64,000 nt of DNA from Thinopyrum elongatum (Eukaryota > Streptophyta > Magnoliopsida > Poales > Poaceae): contig CM022298.1 of the NCBI GenBank assembly GCA_011799875.1, forward strand, positions 729,599,111 to 729,663,110, in the 5' to 3' direction. Position 1 is the stretch's first letter. Each line of letters starts with the position of its first letter. The position numbers and the translations under genes are program-made. Of this stretch, positions 10,454-22,172 are shown one piece after another. Below the pieces are notes generated by a model. That model did no database searches, was not told the DNA's origin, and saw nothing but the letters and a program-made list of their open reading frames with translations.

Positions 10454-11975
10454 TGATACGTCCATTTTGCATCATGCTTTTATATTGATATTTATTGCAT
10501 TATGGGCTGTTATTACACATTATATCACAACACTTATGCCTTTTCTCTCTTATTTTATAAGGCTTACATGAAGAGGGAGAATGCCGGCAGCTGGAATTTT
10601 GGACTGGAAAAGGAGCAAATATTAGAGACCTATTCTGCACAACTCCAAAAGTCCTGAAACTTCACGAAGAATATTTTTGGAATATATAAAAAATATTGGG
10701 CGAAGAAAATACCAGAGGGGGGCCACCAGCCAGCCACAAGGGTGGAGGGTGCACCCTACCCCCGGGCTCACCCCCCGTCCTTGTGGGCCCCCTGGCAGGC
10801 CTCTGATGCCCATCTTCTGCTATATGGTGTGTTTTGACTTGGAAAAAATAAGAAGGAAGCTTTCGGGTCAAAGCACCGCCGTCTCGAGGCGGAACCTGGG
10901 CAGAACCAATCTAGAGCTCCGGCGGATCTGTTCTGCCGGGGAAACATCCCTCCAGGAGGGGGAAATCGAAGCCATCGTCATCACCAATGATCCTCTCATC
11001 GAGAGGGGGTCAATCTCCATCAACATCTTCACCGGCACCATCTCCACTCAAACCCTAGTTCATCTCTTGTATCCGATCTCTGTCTCAAAACCTCAGATTG
11101 GTACCTGTGGGTTGCTAGTAGTGTTGATTACTCCTTGTAGTTGATGCTAGTTGGTTTATCCGGTGGAAGATTATATTTTCAGATCCTTAATGATAATTAA
11201 TACTCCTCTGATCTTGAACATGAATATGCTTTGTGAGTAGTTACGTTTGTTCCTGAGGACATGGGAGAAGTCTTGTTATAAGTAATCATGTGAATTTGGT
11301 ATTTGTTCGATATTTTGATGAGATGTATGTTGTCTTTCCTCTAGTGGTGTTATGTGAACGTCGACTACATGACACTTCACCATGATTTGGGCCTAGGGGA
11401 AGGCATTGGGAAGTATTAAATAGATGATGGGTTGCTAGAGTGACAGAAGCTTAAACCCTAGTTTATGCGTTGCTTCGTAAGGGGCTGATTTGGATCCATA
11501 TGTTTCATGCTATGGTTAGGTTTACCTTAATTCTTCTTTCGTAGTTGCGGATGCTTGCAAGAGGGGTTAATCATAAGTGGGAGGCTTGTCCAAGGAAGGG
11601 CAGCATGCAAGCACTGGTCCACCCACATATCAAATTATCAAAGTAACGAACGCGAATCATATGAGCATGATGAAAACAAACTTGACAACAATTCCCATGT
11701 GTCCTCGGGAGCGCTTTGCTTTATATAAGAGTTCGTCCAGGCTTGTCCTTTGCTACAAAAAGGATTGGGCCACCTTGCTGCACCTTGTTTACTTTTGTTA
11801 CTTGTTACCCGTTATGAATTATCTCATCATACAACTATCTGTCACCGATAATTTCAGTGCTTGCAGAGAATACCTTGCTGAAAACCGCTTGTCATTTCCT
11901 TCTGCTCCTCGTTGGGTTCAACACTCTTATTTATCGAAAGTACTACAATAGATCCCCTATACTTGTGGGTCATCA
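10454..11975 (+). repeat. G1 5' LTR
   Basis: It starts TGATACGTCC and ends TGGGTCATCA, 1522 bp. It contains a GC-rich segment (about 10738-10800, with AGGGTGCACCCT) and TGCTATATGG about 20 bp later. That segment resembles the pre-TATA palindrome of the other gypsy LTRs in the window. Frames inside the LTR are not genes. Confidence 0.95.
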
Positions 11976-11986
11976 AGACTCTTTTC

Positions 11987-12004
11987 TGGCACCGTTGCCG
12001 GGGA
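11987..12004 (+). other. G1 primer binding site, tRNA-Asp
   Basis: TGGCACCGTTGCCGGGGA differs at one base from the complement of the tRNA-Asp(GUC) 3' end, TGGCGCCGTTGCCGGGGA. It starts 12 nt after the LTR. Confidence 0.85.
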
Positions 12005-12081
12005 GTGAAGCGCCTTTGGTAAGTGGAATTTGGTAAGGAAACATTTATATAGTGTGCTGAAATTTACTGTCACTTGTTACT

Positions 12082-12540
12082 ATGGAAAATAATCCTTTGA
12101 GGGGCTTGTTCGGGGTATCTTCACCTCGACCGGAAGCAAAGAGTTGCTCCTCAACCTACTGCACCTACTGAAAATATTTATTATGAAATTCCTTCGGGTA
12201 TGATAGAGAAACTGCTAGCTAATCCTTATGCAGGAGATGGAACATTACATCCTGATATGCACCTAATCTATGTGGATGAAGTTTGTGGATTATTTAAGCT
12301 TGCAGGTTTCCCGAGGATGTTGTCAAGAAGAAGGTCTTCCCTTTATCTTTGAAGGGAAAGGCATTGACATGGTTTAGGCTATGTGATGATATTGGATCAT
12401 GGAACTACAACCGATTGAAATTGGAATTTCATCAGAAGTTTTATCCTATGCATTTGGTTCATCGTGATCAGAATTATATATAGAATTTTTGGCCTCGTGA
12501 AGGAGAAAGTATCGCTCAAGCTTGGGGGAGGCTTAATTCA
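12082..12540 (+). pseudogene. G1 gag, N-terminal part, frameshifted
   Basis: An ATG at 12082 opens MENNPLRGLFG. Two or more frameshifts and stops follow before the frame that continues as the 12541-14130 ORF. The segment around 12350-12480 reads as a typical gag capsid stretch (KGKALTWFRLCDDIGSWN, then KLEFHQKFYP). Gag would form the virus-like particle. The reading frame is lost, so I call it a pseudogene. Confidence 0.7.
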
Positions 12541-14130
12541 ATGTTATATTCATGCCCCAATCATGAGCTCTCAAGAGAAATTATTATTCAGAATTTTTAT
12601 GCTCGGCTTTCTCATAATGATCGATCCATGCTCGATACTTCTTGTACCGGTTCTTTTATGAAGAAGGATATTGAATTCAAATGGGATTTATTGGAAAGAA
12701 TTAAACACAATTCTGAAGATTGGGATCTTGACAAAGGTAAGGAGTCAGGTATAAACCTTAAGTTTGATTGTGTTAACTCTTTTATGGATACCGATGCTTT
12801 TCGTGATTTTAGCACTAAATATGGACTTGACTCTAAGATAGTAGCTTCTTTCTGTGAATCATTTGCTACTCATGTTGATCTCCCTAAGGAGAAGTGGTTT
12901 AAATATCATCCTCCCATTGAAGTGAAAGTAGTAGAACCTATTAAAGTTGAAGAAGAAACTATTACTTATAATGTTGATCCTATTGTTCTGACTGCTTATA
13001 TTGAGAAACCACCTTTTCCTGTTAGAATAAAGGATCATGCTAAAGCTTCAACTGTGGTTCATAAGAGTTATACTAGAACACCTACACCCCCTGAACAAAT
13101 TAAAGTTGAACCAATTGTTGCTATGGTTAAAGATCTCTTGGTCGATAATATTGATGGGCATGTTATTTATTTCTATGATGAAGCTACTAGGATTGCTAAA
13201 CCTGATATGAAAGATAAACATAGACCCGTTGTTGGCATGCCTGTTGTTTCCGTTAAAATTGGAGATCATTGTTATCATGGCTTATGTGATGTGGGTGCTA
13301 GTGTGAGTGCAATTCCTTATTCCTTATATAAAGAAATTATGAATGATATTGCACCTGCTGAGATAGAAGATATTGATGTTACTATTAAGCTTGCCAATAG
13401 AGATACTATATCACCAATTGGGATTGTTAGAGAAGTTGAAGTCTTGTGTGGGAAGATAAAATATCCTGCTGATTTTCTTGTTCTTGCTTCCCCACAAGAT
13501 AATTTTTGTCCCATTATATTTGGTAGACCTTTCTTGAATACTGTTAATGCTAAGATAGACTGCGAGAAAGATATTGTTACTGTTGGTTTAGGGGATATGT
13601 CTCATGATTTTAATTTCTCTAAATTCCGTAGACAACCCCATGATAAAGAATTGCCTAGTAAGGATGAAATTATTGGTCTTGCTTCTATTGCTGTGCCTCC
13701 TACTGATCCTTTAGAACAATATTTGCTAGACCATGAAAATGATATGTTTATGAATGAAAGAAGGGAAATAGATGAAATATTCTTTAATCACGGGCCTGTT
13801 TTGAAACACAATTTGCCTGTTGACATCCTTGGGGATCCTCGTCCACCCAAGGGTGATCCCGTGTTTGAGCTTAAACAATTACCTGATACTTTGAAATATG
13901 CTTATCTCGATGAAAAGAAGATATATCCCGTTATTATTAGTGCTAACCTTTCAGAGCATGAAGAAAAGAAATTATTGAAAACTCTGAAGAAGCACCGTGC
14001 AGCTATTGGATATACTCTTGATGATCTTAAGGGCATTAGTCCCACTCTATGTCAGCACAAAATTAAATTGGAGAATGATGCTAAACCAGTTGTTGATCAC
14101 CAACGACGGTTAAATCCTAAGATGAAATAA
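12541..14130 (+). CDS. G1 gag C-terminus, aspartic protease and start of reverse transcriptase (529 codons)
   Basis: Residues 1-110 continue the gag capsid (NFYARLSHNDRSMLD). Around residue 250 is an aspartic protease active-site motif, LCDVGASVSAIPYSLY. This has the Athila-like DxGAS form, and a downstream IIFGRPFLNTVNAKID matches the family's second conserved block. Residues 490-529 (YTLDDLKGISPTLCQHKI) are the usual lead-in to gypsy RT. The ORF ends at TAA 14128-14130, and the next ORF continues in the same frame, so this is a single nonsense mutation inside the polyprotein. The real gag start lies upstream; the ATG at 12541 is only the first after the frameshifts. Confidence 0.88.
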   Translation: MLYSCPNHELSREIIIQNFYARLSHNDRSMLDTSCTGSFMKKDIEFKWDLLERIKHNSEDWDLDKGKESGINLKFDCVNSFMDTDAFRDFSTKYGLDSKIVASFCESFATHVDLPKEKWFKYHPPIEVKVVEPIKVEEETITYNVDPIVLTAYIEKPPFPVRIKDHAKASTVVHKSYTRTPTPPEQIKVEPIVAMVKDLLVDNIDGHVIYFYDEATRIAKPDMKDKHRPVVGMPVVSVKIGDHCYHGLCDVGASVSAIPYSLYKEIMNDIAPAEIEDIDVTIKLANRDTISPIGIVREVEVLCGKIKYPADFLVLASPQDNFCPIIFGRPFLNTVNAKIDCEKDIVTVGLGDMSHDFNFSKFRRQPHDKELPSKDEIIGLASIAVPPTDPLEQYLLDHENDMFMNERREIDEIFFNHGPVLKHNLPVDILGDPRPPKGDPVFELKQLPDTLKYAYLDEKKIYPVIISANLSEHEEKKLLKTLKKHRAAIGYTLDDLKGISPTLCQHKIKLENDAKPVVDHQRRLNPKMK

Positions 14131-15540
14131 GTGGTAAGAAATGAAATACTAAAGCTTCTGGAGGCAGGTATAATTTATCCTATTGCTGATAGCAAATGGG
14201 TAAGTCCTGTTCATTGTGTCCCTAAGAAGGGAGGTATTACTGTTGTTCCTAATGATAAGAATGAATTGATTCCACAAAGAATTGTTACAGGTTATAGAAT
14301 GGTAATTGATTTTTGCAAATTAAATAAAGCCACTAAAAAAGATCATTACGCTCTACCTTTTATTGATCAAATGCTAGAAAGACTATCCAAACATACACAT
14401 TTTTGCTTTCTAGATGGTTATTCTGGTTTTTCTCAAATACATGTGTCAAAAGATGATAAGGAGAAGACCACTTTTACTTGCCCTTTTGGTACCTTTGCTT
14501 ATAGACGTATGCCTTTTGGTTTATGCAATGCACCTGCTACCTTTCAAAGATGTATGACTGCTATATTCTCTAATTTTTGTGAAAAGATTGTTGAGGTTTT
14601 CATGGATGATTTCTCCGTTTACGGAACTTCTTTTGATGATTGCTTAAGCAACCTTGATCGAGTTTTGCAGAGATGTGAAGAAACTAATCTTGTCTTGAAT
14701 TGGAAGAAGTGCCACTTTATGGTTAATGAATGTATTGTCTTGGGGCATAAAATTTCTGAAAGAGGTATTGAAGTTGATAAAGCTAAAGTAGATGCTATTG
14801 AAAAGATGCCGTGTCCTAAATATATCAAAGGTATAAGAAGTTTCCTTGGTCATGCTGGTTTCTATAGGAGGTTTATTAAAGACTTCTCTAAAATTTCTAG
14901 GCCTCTCACTAATCTCTTGCAAAAGGATGTTCCTTTTGTTTTTGATGATGATTGTGTAGAAGCATTTGAAATACTTAAGAAAGCCTTGATTTCTGCACCT
15001 ATTGTTCAACCGCCTGATTGGAATTTACCCTTTGAAATTATGTGTGATGCTAGTGATTATGTTGTTGGTGCTGTTCTAGGACAAAGAGTTGATAAGAAAT
15101 TGAATGTTATTCATTATGCTAGTAAAACTTTAGACAGTGCCCAGAGAAATTATGCTACTACTGAAAAGGAATTTTTAGCTGTTGTATTTGCTTGTGATAA
15201 GTTCAGATCTTATATTGTTGATTCCAAAGTAACTGTTCACACTGATCATGTTGCTATTAAATATCTTATGAAAAAGAAAGATGCTAAACCTAGACTTATT
15301 AGATGGGTTCTCTTGCTACAAGAGTTTGATTTGCATATTATTGATAGAAAGGCAGCTGAGAATCCCATTGCAGACAACTTGTCTAGGTTAGAGAATGTTC
15401 TTGATGACCCACTGCCTATTGATGATAGCTTTCCTGATGAGCAATTAGCTGTCATAAATGCTTCTCGTATTACATTGTTGCTAAATTTATACCACCTAGT
15501 TTCACATATCAGGAAAAGAAAATGTTTTTCTATGATTTAA
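14131..15540 (+). CDS. G1 reverse transcriptase and RNase H
   Basis: It is in frame with the upstream ORF across one TAA. RT motifs in order: [42 protein letters not shown] (catalytic Asp present), [16 protein letters not shown] and FMDDFSVYG near residue 158, which keeps both Asp of the YxDD box. RNase H follows with [14 protein letters not shown] (about residue 302), [16 protein letters not shown] and [10 protein letters not shown]. The frame then drifts near residue 450 (the [11 protein letters not shown] tail is out of frame), before the integrase zinc domain. The RT and RNase H catalytic residues I can see are intact, but the polyprotein is not. Confidence 0.92.
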   Translation: MVRNEILKLLEAGIIYPIADSKWVSPVHCVPKKGGITVVPNDKNELIPQRIVTGYRMVIDFCKLNKATKKDHYALPFIDQMLERLSKHTHFCFLDGYSGFSQIHVSKDDKEKTTFTCPFGTFAYRRMPFGLCNAPATFQRCMTAIFSNFCEKIVEVFMDDFSVYGTSFDDCLSNLDRVLQRCEETNLVLNWKKCHFMVNECIVLGHKISERGIEVDKAKVDAIEKMPCPKYIKGIRSFLGHAGFYRRFIKDFSKISRPLTNLLQKDVPFVFDDDCVEAFEILKKALISAPIVQPPDWNLPFEIMCDASDYVVGAVLGQRVDKKLNVIHYASKTLDSAQRNYATTEKEFLAVVFACDKFRSYIVDSKVTVHTDHVAIKYLMKKKDAKPRLIRWVLLLQEFDLHIIDRKAAENPIADNLSRLENVLDDPLPIDDSFPDEQLAVINASRITLLLNLYHLVSHIRKRKCFSMI

Positions 15541-15890
15541 GACATTAGTTTTGGGATGACCCACACATTTATAAAGAAGGAGTAGATGGTGTTATTATAC
15601 ATTGTGTACCTGAGCATGAATAGGAACAGATACTACGCAAGTGTCACTCCGAGGCCTACGGAGGACACCATGCTGGAGATAGAACTGCACACAAGGTATT
15701 GCAATCTGGTTTTTATTGGCCTACTCCCTTCAAGCATGCTCATAAGTTTGTCTTGTCTTGTGATGAATGCCAGAGAATTGGCAATATTAGTAGATGTCAG
15801 GAAATGCCTATGAAATATTCACTTGTTATTGAACCATTTGATGTTTGGGCTTTGATTATACGGGACCTTTTCCTTCCTCTAATGGGTATA
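15541..15890 (+). pseudogene. G1 integrase N-terminal part, cut by G2 insertion
   Basis: With frame changes, the segment reads as the HHCC zinc domain (HSEAYGGHHAGDRTAHK and, later, CDECQRIGN) followed by the start of the integrase core (FDVWALIIRD). It stops at GTATA, which is the G2 target duplication. The remainder of the core resumes at 23693. Confidence 0.85.
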
Positions 15891-17462
15891 TGATGTCTAC
15901 TACGCAAATTTATTCTTGTAGACACGTGTTGGGCCTCCAAGCGCAGAGTTTTGTAGGACAGTAGCAATTTTCCCTCAAGTGGATGACCTAAGGTTTATCA
16001 ATCCGTGGGTGCGTAGGATGAAGATGGTCTCTCTCAAACAACCCTGCAACCAAATAATAAAAAGTCTCTTGTGTCCCCAACACACCAAATACAATGGTAA
16101 TTTGTATAGGTGCACTAGTTCGGTGAAGAGATGGTGATGAAAGCGTAGTAATGATAGTAGATATTGAGTTTTGAAATAAGAACAATAAAAAACAGCAAGG
16201 TAGCAATTGATAAAACGGAGCATAAATGGTATTGCAATGCTTGAAAACAAGGCCTAGGGTCCGTACTTTCGCTAGAGCAATCTCTCAACAATGCTAATAT
16301 AATTGGATCATATAACCAACCCTCAAAGTGCGATTAAGAATTACTCCAAAGTTCCTATCTAGCGGAGAACATAAGAAGAAATCGTTTGTAGGGTACGAAA
16401 CCACCTCGAAGCTATTCTTTCCGATCGATCTATCCAAGAGTTCGTACTAAAATAACACCAAATAATTTCAGATTCATAATACTCAATCCAACACAAACAA
16501 CCTCAAAGAGTGCCCCAAGATTTCTACCAGAGAAACAAAGACAAGAACGTGCATCAACCCCTATGCATAGATTACCCCAATGTCACCTCGGGAATCCACG
16601 AGTTGAGTGCCAAAACATACATCAAGTGAATCAATATGATACCCCATTGTGACCACGAGTATTCATTTGCAATACATATATCAAGTGCTCTCAAATCCAT
16701 TAAAGTATTCAATCCGATAGAACAAAATCTCAAAGGGAAAACTCAATTCATCACAACAAGATAGAGAGGGGAAAACACCATATGATCCGACTATATTAAC
16801 AAAGCCCGCGATACATCAAGATCACGACATCTCAAGAACACGAGAGAGAGAGAGAGAGAGAGATTAAACACATAGCTACTGGTACAAACCCTCAGCCCCG
16901 AGGGTGGACTACTCCCTCCTCATCATGGTGGCCGCCGGGATGATGAAGATGGCCACCGGTGATGATTTCCCCCTCCGGCGAAGTGCCGGAATGGGGTCTA
17001 GATTGGTTTCTCATGGCTACAGAGGCTTGCGGTGGTGGAACATTTGATCTAGGGTTACCTCCAAGGGTTTTGGAATATTTGGCAATTTATAGGGTAAAGA
17101 AGGGGTACGGGAGGCCACCGAGGTGGGCACAACCCACCTTGTCGCACCTGGGCCCCCAGGCGCGCCCTGGTGGATTGTGCCCCCCTCGGGGCACCCCCCA
17201 GGTGCTGCTCTGGCTCATTGGATGTCTTCTGGTCCATAAAAAATCCACAAAAAGTTTTACGGTGTTTGGACTCCGCTTGATATTGATTTCCTGCGATGTA
17301 AAAAACAAGCAAAAAAACAGCAAATGGCACTGGGCACTGGGTCAATAGGTTAGTCCCAAAAAAATGATATAAAGTTGCTATAAAATGATTGTAAAACATC
17401 CAAGAATGATAATACAACAGCATGAATACATGATAAATTATAGATACATTGGAGACGTATCA
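15891..17462 (-). repeat. G2 3' LTR (left side)
   Basis: 1572 bp. It has the GC palindrome arms GCACCTGGG and CCCAGGTGC at 17144-17152 and 17197-17205, then a TATA box (plus strand ATTTATA, 17085-17091). A (GA)n run lies at 16842-16862. The partner LTR carries a deletion of roughly 40 bp relative to it around 23000. Confidence 0.92.
16842..16862 (+). repeat. (GA)n microsatellite in G2 LTR
   Basis: Ten and a half GA units. The other G2 LTR has only a short GAGAGAGAGA at the same place, and G3 has a CT run at the equivalent place (49517-49548). Confidence 0.95.
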
Positions 17463-17500
17463 GCATCCCCAAGATTAATTCCTACTCGTCCTCGAGTAGG
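17463..17500 (-). promoter_or_regulatory. G2 polypurine tract and AGGA-loop hairpin
   Basis: On the minus strand AATCTTGGGGATGC abuts the 3' LTR. Eighteen nt upstream of the LTR is CCTACTCG-AGGA-CGAGTAGG (17481-17500), perfect 8-bp arms with a 4-nt loop. The tract primes plus-strand DNA synthesis; the hairpin's role is unknown. Confidence 0.75.
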
Positions 17501-20430
17501 TAAATGATAAAAGAAATAATTTATGAAGTGTGAATGCTAGCAAAGTGCACAAGTTTGATCAATAACAATTTTAATCACTTTTCCTAGCATCATAACAGCA
17601 ATTCTTATAAAACTTCTCATGTTAAAGTATCAACCAACTCACATGTTAAGGTTCAAACAACGAATTCTCTTGAAACTGAACAACATATGTTCTCAGTCAC
17701 CAAGCAATTGCAATTCAACTTATTCAACAGAGTCTAAGTAGGAGCTCCACATACTCAACCATCATATAGTCTTCTATGATTGCTAACACTCACAGCATAC
17801 ACATGAGCAAAACGTTTCAACCGGACAGATAGAAAGATAGGGGCTTATAATTTAGCCTCCCAACGTATTCACCTCAAGGGTGATGTCAACAATAATAACT
17901 CATGCTACCCATATCCAACTGGATATATGTGCCTAGATCTTTCCTCACCACATGATGCTTGCCAAAAGAGAAAGATAAAAAGGAATAGAGAGAAAAACTT
18001 TGACTCTTGCATGAAAGTAAATACATAAAAGTAAAAGGTAGGCCCTTCACAGGGGGAAGCAGAGGTTGCCATGCGCTTTTTGTTTGTATGCTCAATCCCT
18101 TAGTGCAAAAAGAATGTCACGTTATATTGCCCCTTATGATAGCAACCTTTATTATGCAGTCTGTCGCTTTTATTCTTTGCCATCACAAGTTTGTACAACG
18201 CTCAATTTTCTCTTACACTAAATGATCTAATACTTTTAGAAGCAATTTTTATTGCCTTATTGCACTGATGACAACTTACTTGAAGGATCTTGCTCAATCC
18301 TTAGGTAGGTATGATGGACTCTTGAAAATAAGATTTGGGTTTAAGGGTTTTCGGATGCACAAGTAGTATCTCTACATGGTGCAGAATTTTTAGCTAGCAA
18401 AGATGGGGGGCAAGCACCACATGTTGAAGGATCTATGACAGTATAACTTCTATGTGAATATGAACAAACATAAACCATTATGTTGTCTTCCTTGTCCAAC
18501 GTCAATAGTTTTGGCATATAATATTTTGATGGGGGCTCACAATCACAAAAGATTTCCAAGATAGTGTATTTGCATGTGAAAGTTCTCTTCCTTATAGTAA
18601 TCATTCATGAATTGCTTGTATGACCAATATGGTGATTGTCAAGCTTCAAAAGATTTCACTTTCTAAACCCAATGTAAGGCCACTACTAGGCATGATATGG
18701 ACATATAATTTCAACTTCATGATATTCAATTCATTCAACAATTTACTCATAGGATATAAGTGAAGATCAAGTGAGTAGTCAAGTAAATAGGTAGCTAATT
18801 GTGGACTCTCTCTTTTTTAAAAACTTTCAGATTTAAGTATTTTATTAAAACAGCAAGCAAAACAAAATAAAATGACAGTCCAAGAATAGCACAACTCATG
18901 TGAAGAAGCAAAAACTTAGGCTCAACCGATACTAACCGATAGTTGTTCATGAAGAATGGTGGGATGCCTACCGGGGCATCCCCAAGCTTAGATGCTTGAG
19001 ACTTCTTGAAATATTATCTTGGGATGCCTTGGGCATCCCCAATCTTGAGCTTTTGTGTCTCCTTAATTCCTTTTATATCACGGTCTCCTAAATCCTAAAA
19101 ACTTCATCCACACAAAACTCAACAAGAACTCGTGAGATAAGTTAGTATAAATCAATGCAAAACCTTATCATCCTCTACTGTAGAAAATCACTAAAATTAT
19201 TATTCAACATTGCATACTAAATGCCTATGCATATTTAATACTCCTATCCTCAAATAGAATCATTAAACAAGCAAACATATGCAAACAATGCAAACATAAC
19301 AGCAATCTGCCAAAACAGGACAATCTGTAATGGATGAAGAAGTATACATACTTATTTAATTCAAAAAATTAGGAAAATTTAACACACTGTAGAAAATTTA
19401 TCGGAGCTTATTGTGCAAAAAGTTTCAACATTTTATCACATTCTAACTTTTCTCGGGAATTTTTGCAACAGCAACAAACTTTCTGTTTTGAAACAGCAAC
19501 AAATAGACTTGCAAAATAAGCATGGTAAAGGCTATCCTTGACATTTTTATTGAAAATAAAGATGCAAAACATTATTATAAGTAGCAGAAAGCAAATAAAA
19601 ATAAAAATAAAATTATGCTCCAAGCAAAACACATATGATGTGACAAATAAAATCATAGCTCCAAGTGAGGTTACCGATAATATCGGAGACGAAAGAGGGG
19701 ATGCCTTCCGGGGCATCCCCAAGCTTAGTTGCTTGGATCTTCCTTGAATATTACCTTGGGGTGCCTTGTGCATCCCCAAGCTTAGGGTCTTGGCACTCCT
19801 TATTCTCCTCATATCGATATCTCACCCAAAACTTGAAAACTTCAATCACATAAAACTTAACGGAACTTCGTGAGATGGGTTAACATGATAAAGACAAATC
19901 ATTCACTTTGGTACTTTCAAAGATAAGATTCATAATTTTTCTCACACAATACCTACTGTACTATACAATTTGCACAATTTATATTAAGCAATATAAGCCA
20001 TAGAAACCATAAAACAAGCAAACTATGCATTGCAAACAGAATCTGTCAAAAACAGAACAGTATGTAAAGATCTGAATTAAGGTCATACTTCTGTGACTCC
20101 AAAAATTCTGAAACATTAATAAAACGTAGAAAATTTGTATACCCATCAACTGTAAAAAATTCAGAAGTTTTCCAAGTACCAGTAAGATATAGGAATTTCT
20201 GCACTTGACGCAAAAGTTTCTGTTTTGCACAGAATCAGGTCAACTATCATCCGCACTATCCCAAAGGCTTTACTTGGCACTTTATTGAAACAAAAGCTAT
20301 AAAACAAGAACAGTAGGTAAAAGTGTTGGGTTGTCTCCCAACAAGCGCTTTTCTTTAATGCCTTTTAGCTAGGCATTATGATTTCAACGATGCTCACATA
20401 AAAGTAAAGAATTGAAACATAAAGAGAGCA
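17501..20430 (-). other. G2 non-coding 3' interior
   Basis: This is about 2.9 kb with no supported gene. It contains several hairpins formed by GGGATGCC and GGCATCCC: 18961-18982, 19021-19039 and 19697-19720. Each is followed by or merged with the word GCATCCCCAAGCTTAG. The G3 interior has the matching hairpins. Confidence 0.75.
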
Positions 20431-22041
20431 TCATGAATCATAAGTTCCTCTCTCATAATAATTTTCAGTAGCATCATGAATAGATTCATCAATATAACCA
20501 TCACATAAAACATTCTTTTCATGATCCACAAGCGTAGAAATTTCATTACTCTCCACATAAGAAAATTTCTTCTCATTCACAATGGTGGGAGTATCATATG
20601 AAACTCGAATACTATAAATTGTTTCCACATTAAAAGAGTAATGTTCAGAAAAAGGGTAATCATAACTTTGACAAGTTTTATAAATACAATCATCACTACT
20701 TTTTATAACAGAAGTATCATCACAATAATCATCATAAGTAGCAACTTTGTTCTCATCATAGACAGGAGGCATGCAATCATCATAGCAAATTTGATCGTTC
20801 AAAGTAGTGGGACTAAAAAGATCATCTTCATTAAACATAGCATCCCCAAGCTTGGGACAAACATTAATTGCAGCAAATAAGTTCTCAAACATGTCATTCT
20901 CATCAAACATAGCATCCCCAAGCTTGTGGCTTGGGATATCATAAGCATAATAACTCTCACCATTAATAGTATGAATAGCACCAACGGTATAACAATTGCT
21001 ATCATCATAATTTCCTAAGTTGGTGCCAAAAAGATTTCTATGATTATAAGAAGTATCATTATCTTCCCAATCATAATCATCACAACAAGCAATAGGCATA
21101 ACAAAATCATCATCAAGTGCATCATCTTCCACAATTATTTTTGATTCATTTTCATGAGGCACAACAATAATAGGAGCAACATTATTTGGGAGAGATACCT
21201 TTTTACCTCTATTCTTTCTTCTTTTCTTCTTCTTCACCACACCATGTGTGGGTTTGATTAATTTTTTCAAGCTTCTTCCTGAAGAGATTGATTGGATAGG
21301 AAGCTCCTCCTCGTTACCTGATTCATCATAATAAACACTAGGAGGGTAGTGGGAAATATTTTCCCTTTCATTAGTACTCTCTTCATATTCTATTTGTTTT
21401 CTTGTCTTTAGATAGTTGCCAATATAAGGATTCTCAATGCAATTTACCGCACAAAACATATAAATTTCCTCTAGATCAAAATCAAGAAATCTCTTGAGAC
21501 TAAATTTTGGAATACCCTCAGTTGTACGTTTCATTTCTCCATACCCCAAAAGAAGACTAAGCTCTTTATGATGCTCAAGGGTAATCAAGTTATCACAATT
21601 TTTGGACATGATTTGACCATGAAACAATTTGCATTGGAGATTTAAATGGCCACGTTCATTGCAAAGTTCACAAGGACGGCAAGAAAAATTAAATCTTTCA
21701 GCACAATCATCTAGCCTCTCTTGCAACTTTTTCGTTTCTAAATATTTATACTTCTTACAAAATCTATCTTCCCTTTTTGGTGTGCAAATGCACTCCCAAT
21801 TTACTCCGCAAAAATTGACATTCTTATAGGAGACATCATTATCATGACTAATGCAATCATCATTAACATCATGGATATTCAAAGAATTCATACTAACAAC
21901 ATTGCAATCATGCTCATCATTCAAATATTTTGTGCCAAACATTTTATTGACTTCTTCTTCTAACAATTGAGCACAATTTTCTGATCCATCATTTTCAAGA
22001 AAGATATTATAAAGATGATCAATAATATGATGCAACCTCAA
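20431..22041 (-). CDS. G2 gag-like zinc-knuckle protein (536 aa)
   Basis: This is the only long ORF of the element. A CX2CX4HX4C knuckle, CELCNERGHLNLQC, lies near residue 121. A Lys/Arg-rich stretch (VVKKKKRRKNRGKKV, about residue 275) is followed by an acidic C-terminal half. Two copies of a module containing KLGDAM (about residues 377 and 401) are separated by FENLFAAINVCP. The DNA behind KLGDAM is the element's polypurine-tract word AAGCTTGGGGATGC. The G3 homologue has three such modules. The knuckle suggests RNA binding or packaging in trans; I know no characterised homologue. Start chosen at the first ATG after the primer site leader. Confidence 0.8.
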   Translation of the reverse strand: MRLHHIIDHLYNIFLENDGSENCAQLLEEEVNKMFGTKYLNDEHDCNVVSMNSLNIHDVNDDCISHDNDVSYKNVNFCGVNWECICTPKREDRFCKKYKYLETKKLQERLDDCAERFNFSCRPCELCNERGHLNLQCKLFHGQIMSKNCDNLITLEHHKELSLLLGYGEMKRTTEGIPKFSLKRFLDFDLEEIYMFCAVNCIENPYIGNYLKTRKQIEYEESTNERENISHYPPSVYYDESGNEEELPIQSISSGRSLKKLIKPTHGVVKKKKRRKNRGKKVSLPNNVAPIIVVPHENESKIIVEDDALDDDFVMPIACCDDYDWEDNDTSYNHRNLFGTNLGNYDDSNCYTVGAIHTINGESYYAYDIPSHKLGDAMFDENDMFENLFAAINVCPKLGDAMFNEDDLFSPTTLNDQICYDDCMPPVYDENKVATYDDYCDDTSVIKSSDDCIYKTCQSYDYPFSEHYSFNVETIYSIRVSYDTPTIVNEKKFSYVESNEISTLVDHEKNVLCDGYIDESIHDATENYYERGTYDS

Positions 22042-22146
22042 TTCTATTTTTTTGTAGTTTTCTTTTATAAACCAAACTAGTGATAAAACAAGAAACTAAA
22101 TGATTCAATTGCAAGATCTAAAGATATACCTTCAAGCACTCACCTC

Positions 22147-22164
22147 CCCGGCAACGCAGCCAGA
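22147..22164 (-). other. G2 primer binding site, tRNA-Asp-like
   Basis: On the minus strand TGGCTGCGTTGCCGGGGA differs at two bases from the tRNA-Asp complement. It lies 8-10 nt inside the 5' LTR, at the position expected for the minus-strand element. Confidence 0.8.
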
Positions 22165-22172
22165 AGAGAGCT

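Noticed and set aside
9689..10465. Frames of 90-130 codons with SLSLSSD-like repeats
   Set aside because: They arise from a CT microsatellite and a 38-bp tandem repeat.
22143..22170. Fragment resembling a tRNA-Asp 3' end
   Set aside because: It is the primer binding site of the minus-strand element, not a tRNA gene; there is no upstream tRNA body.
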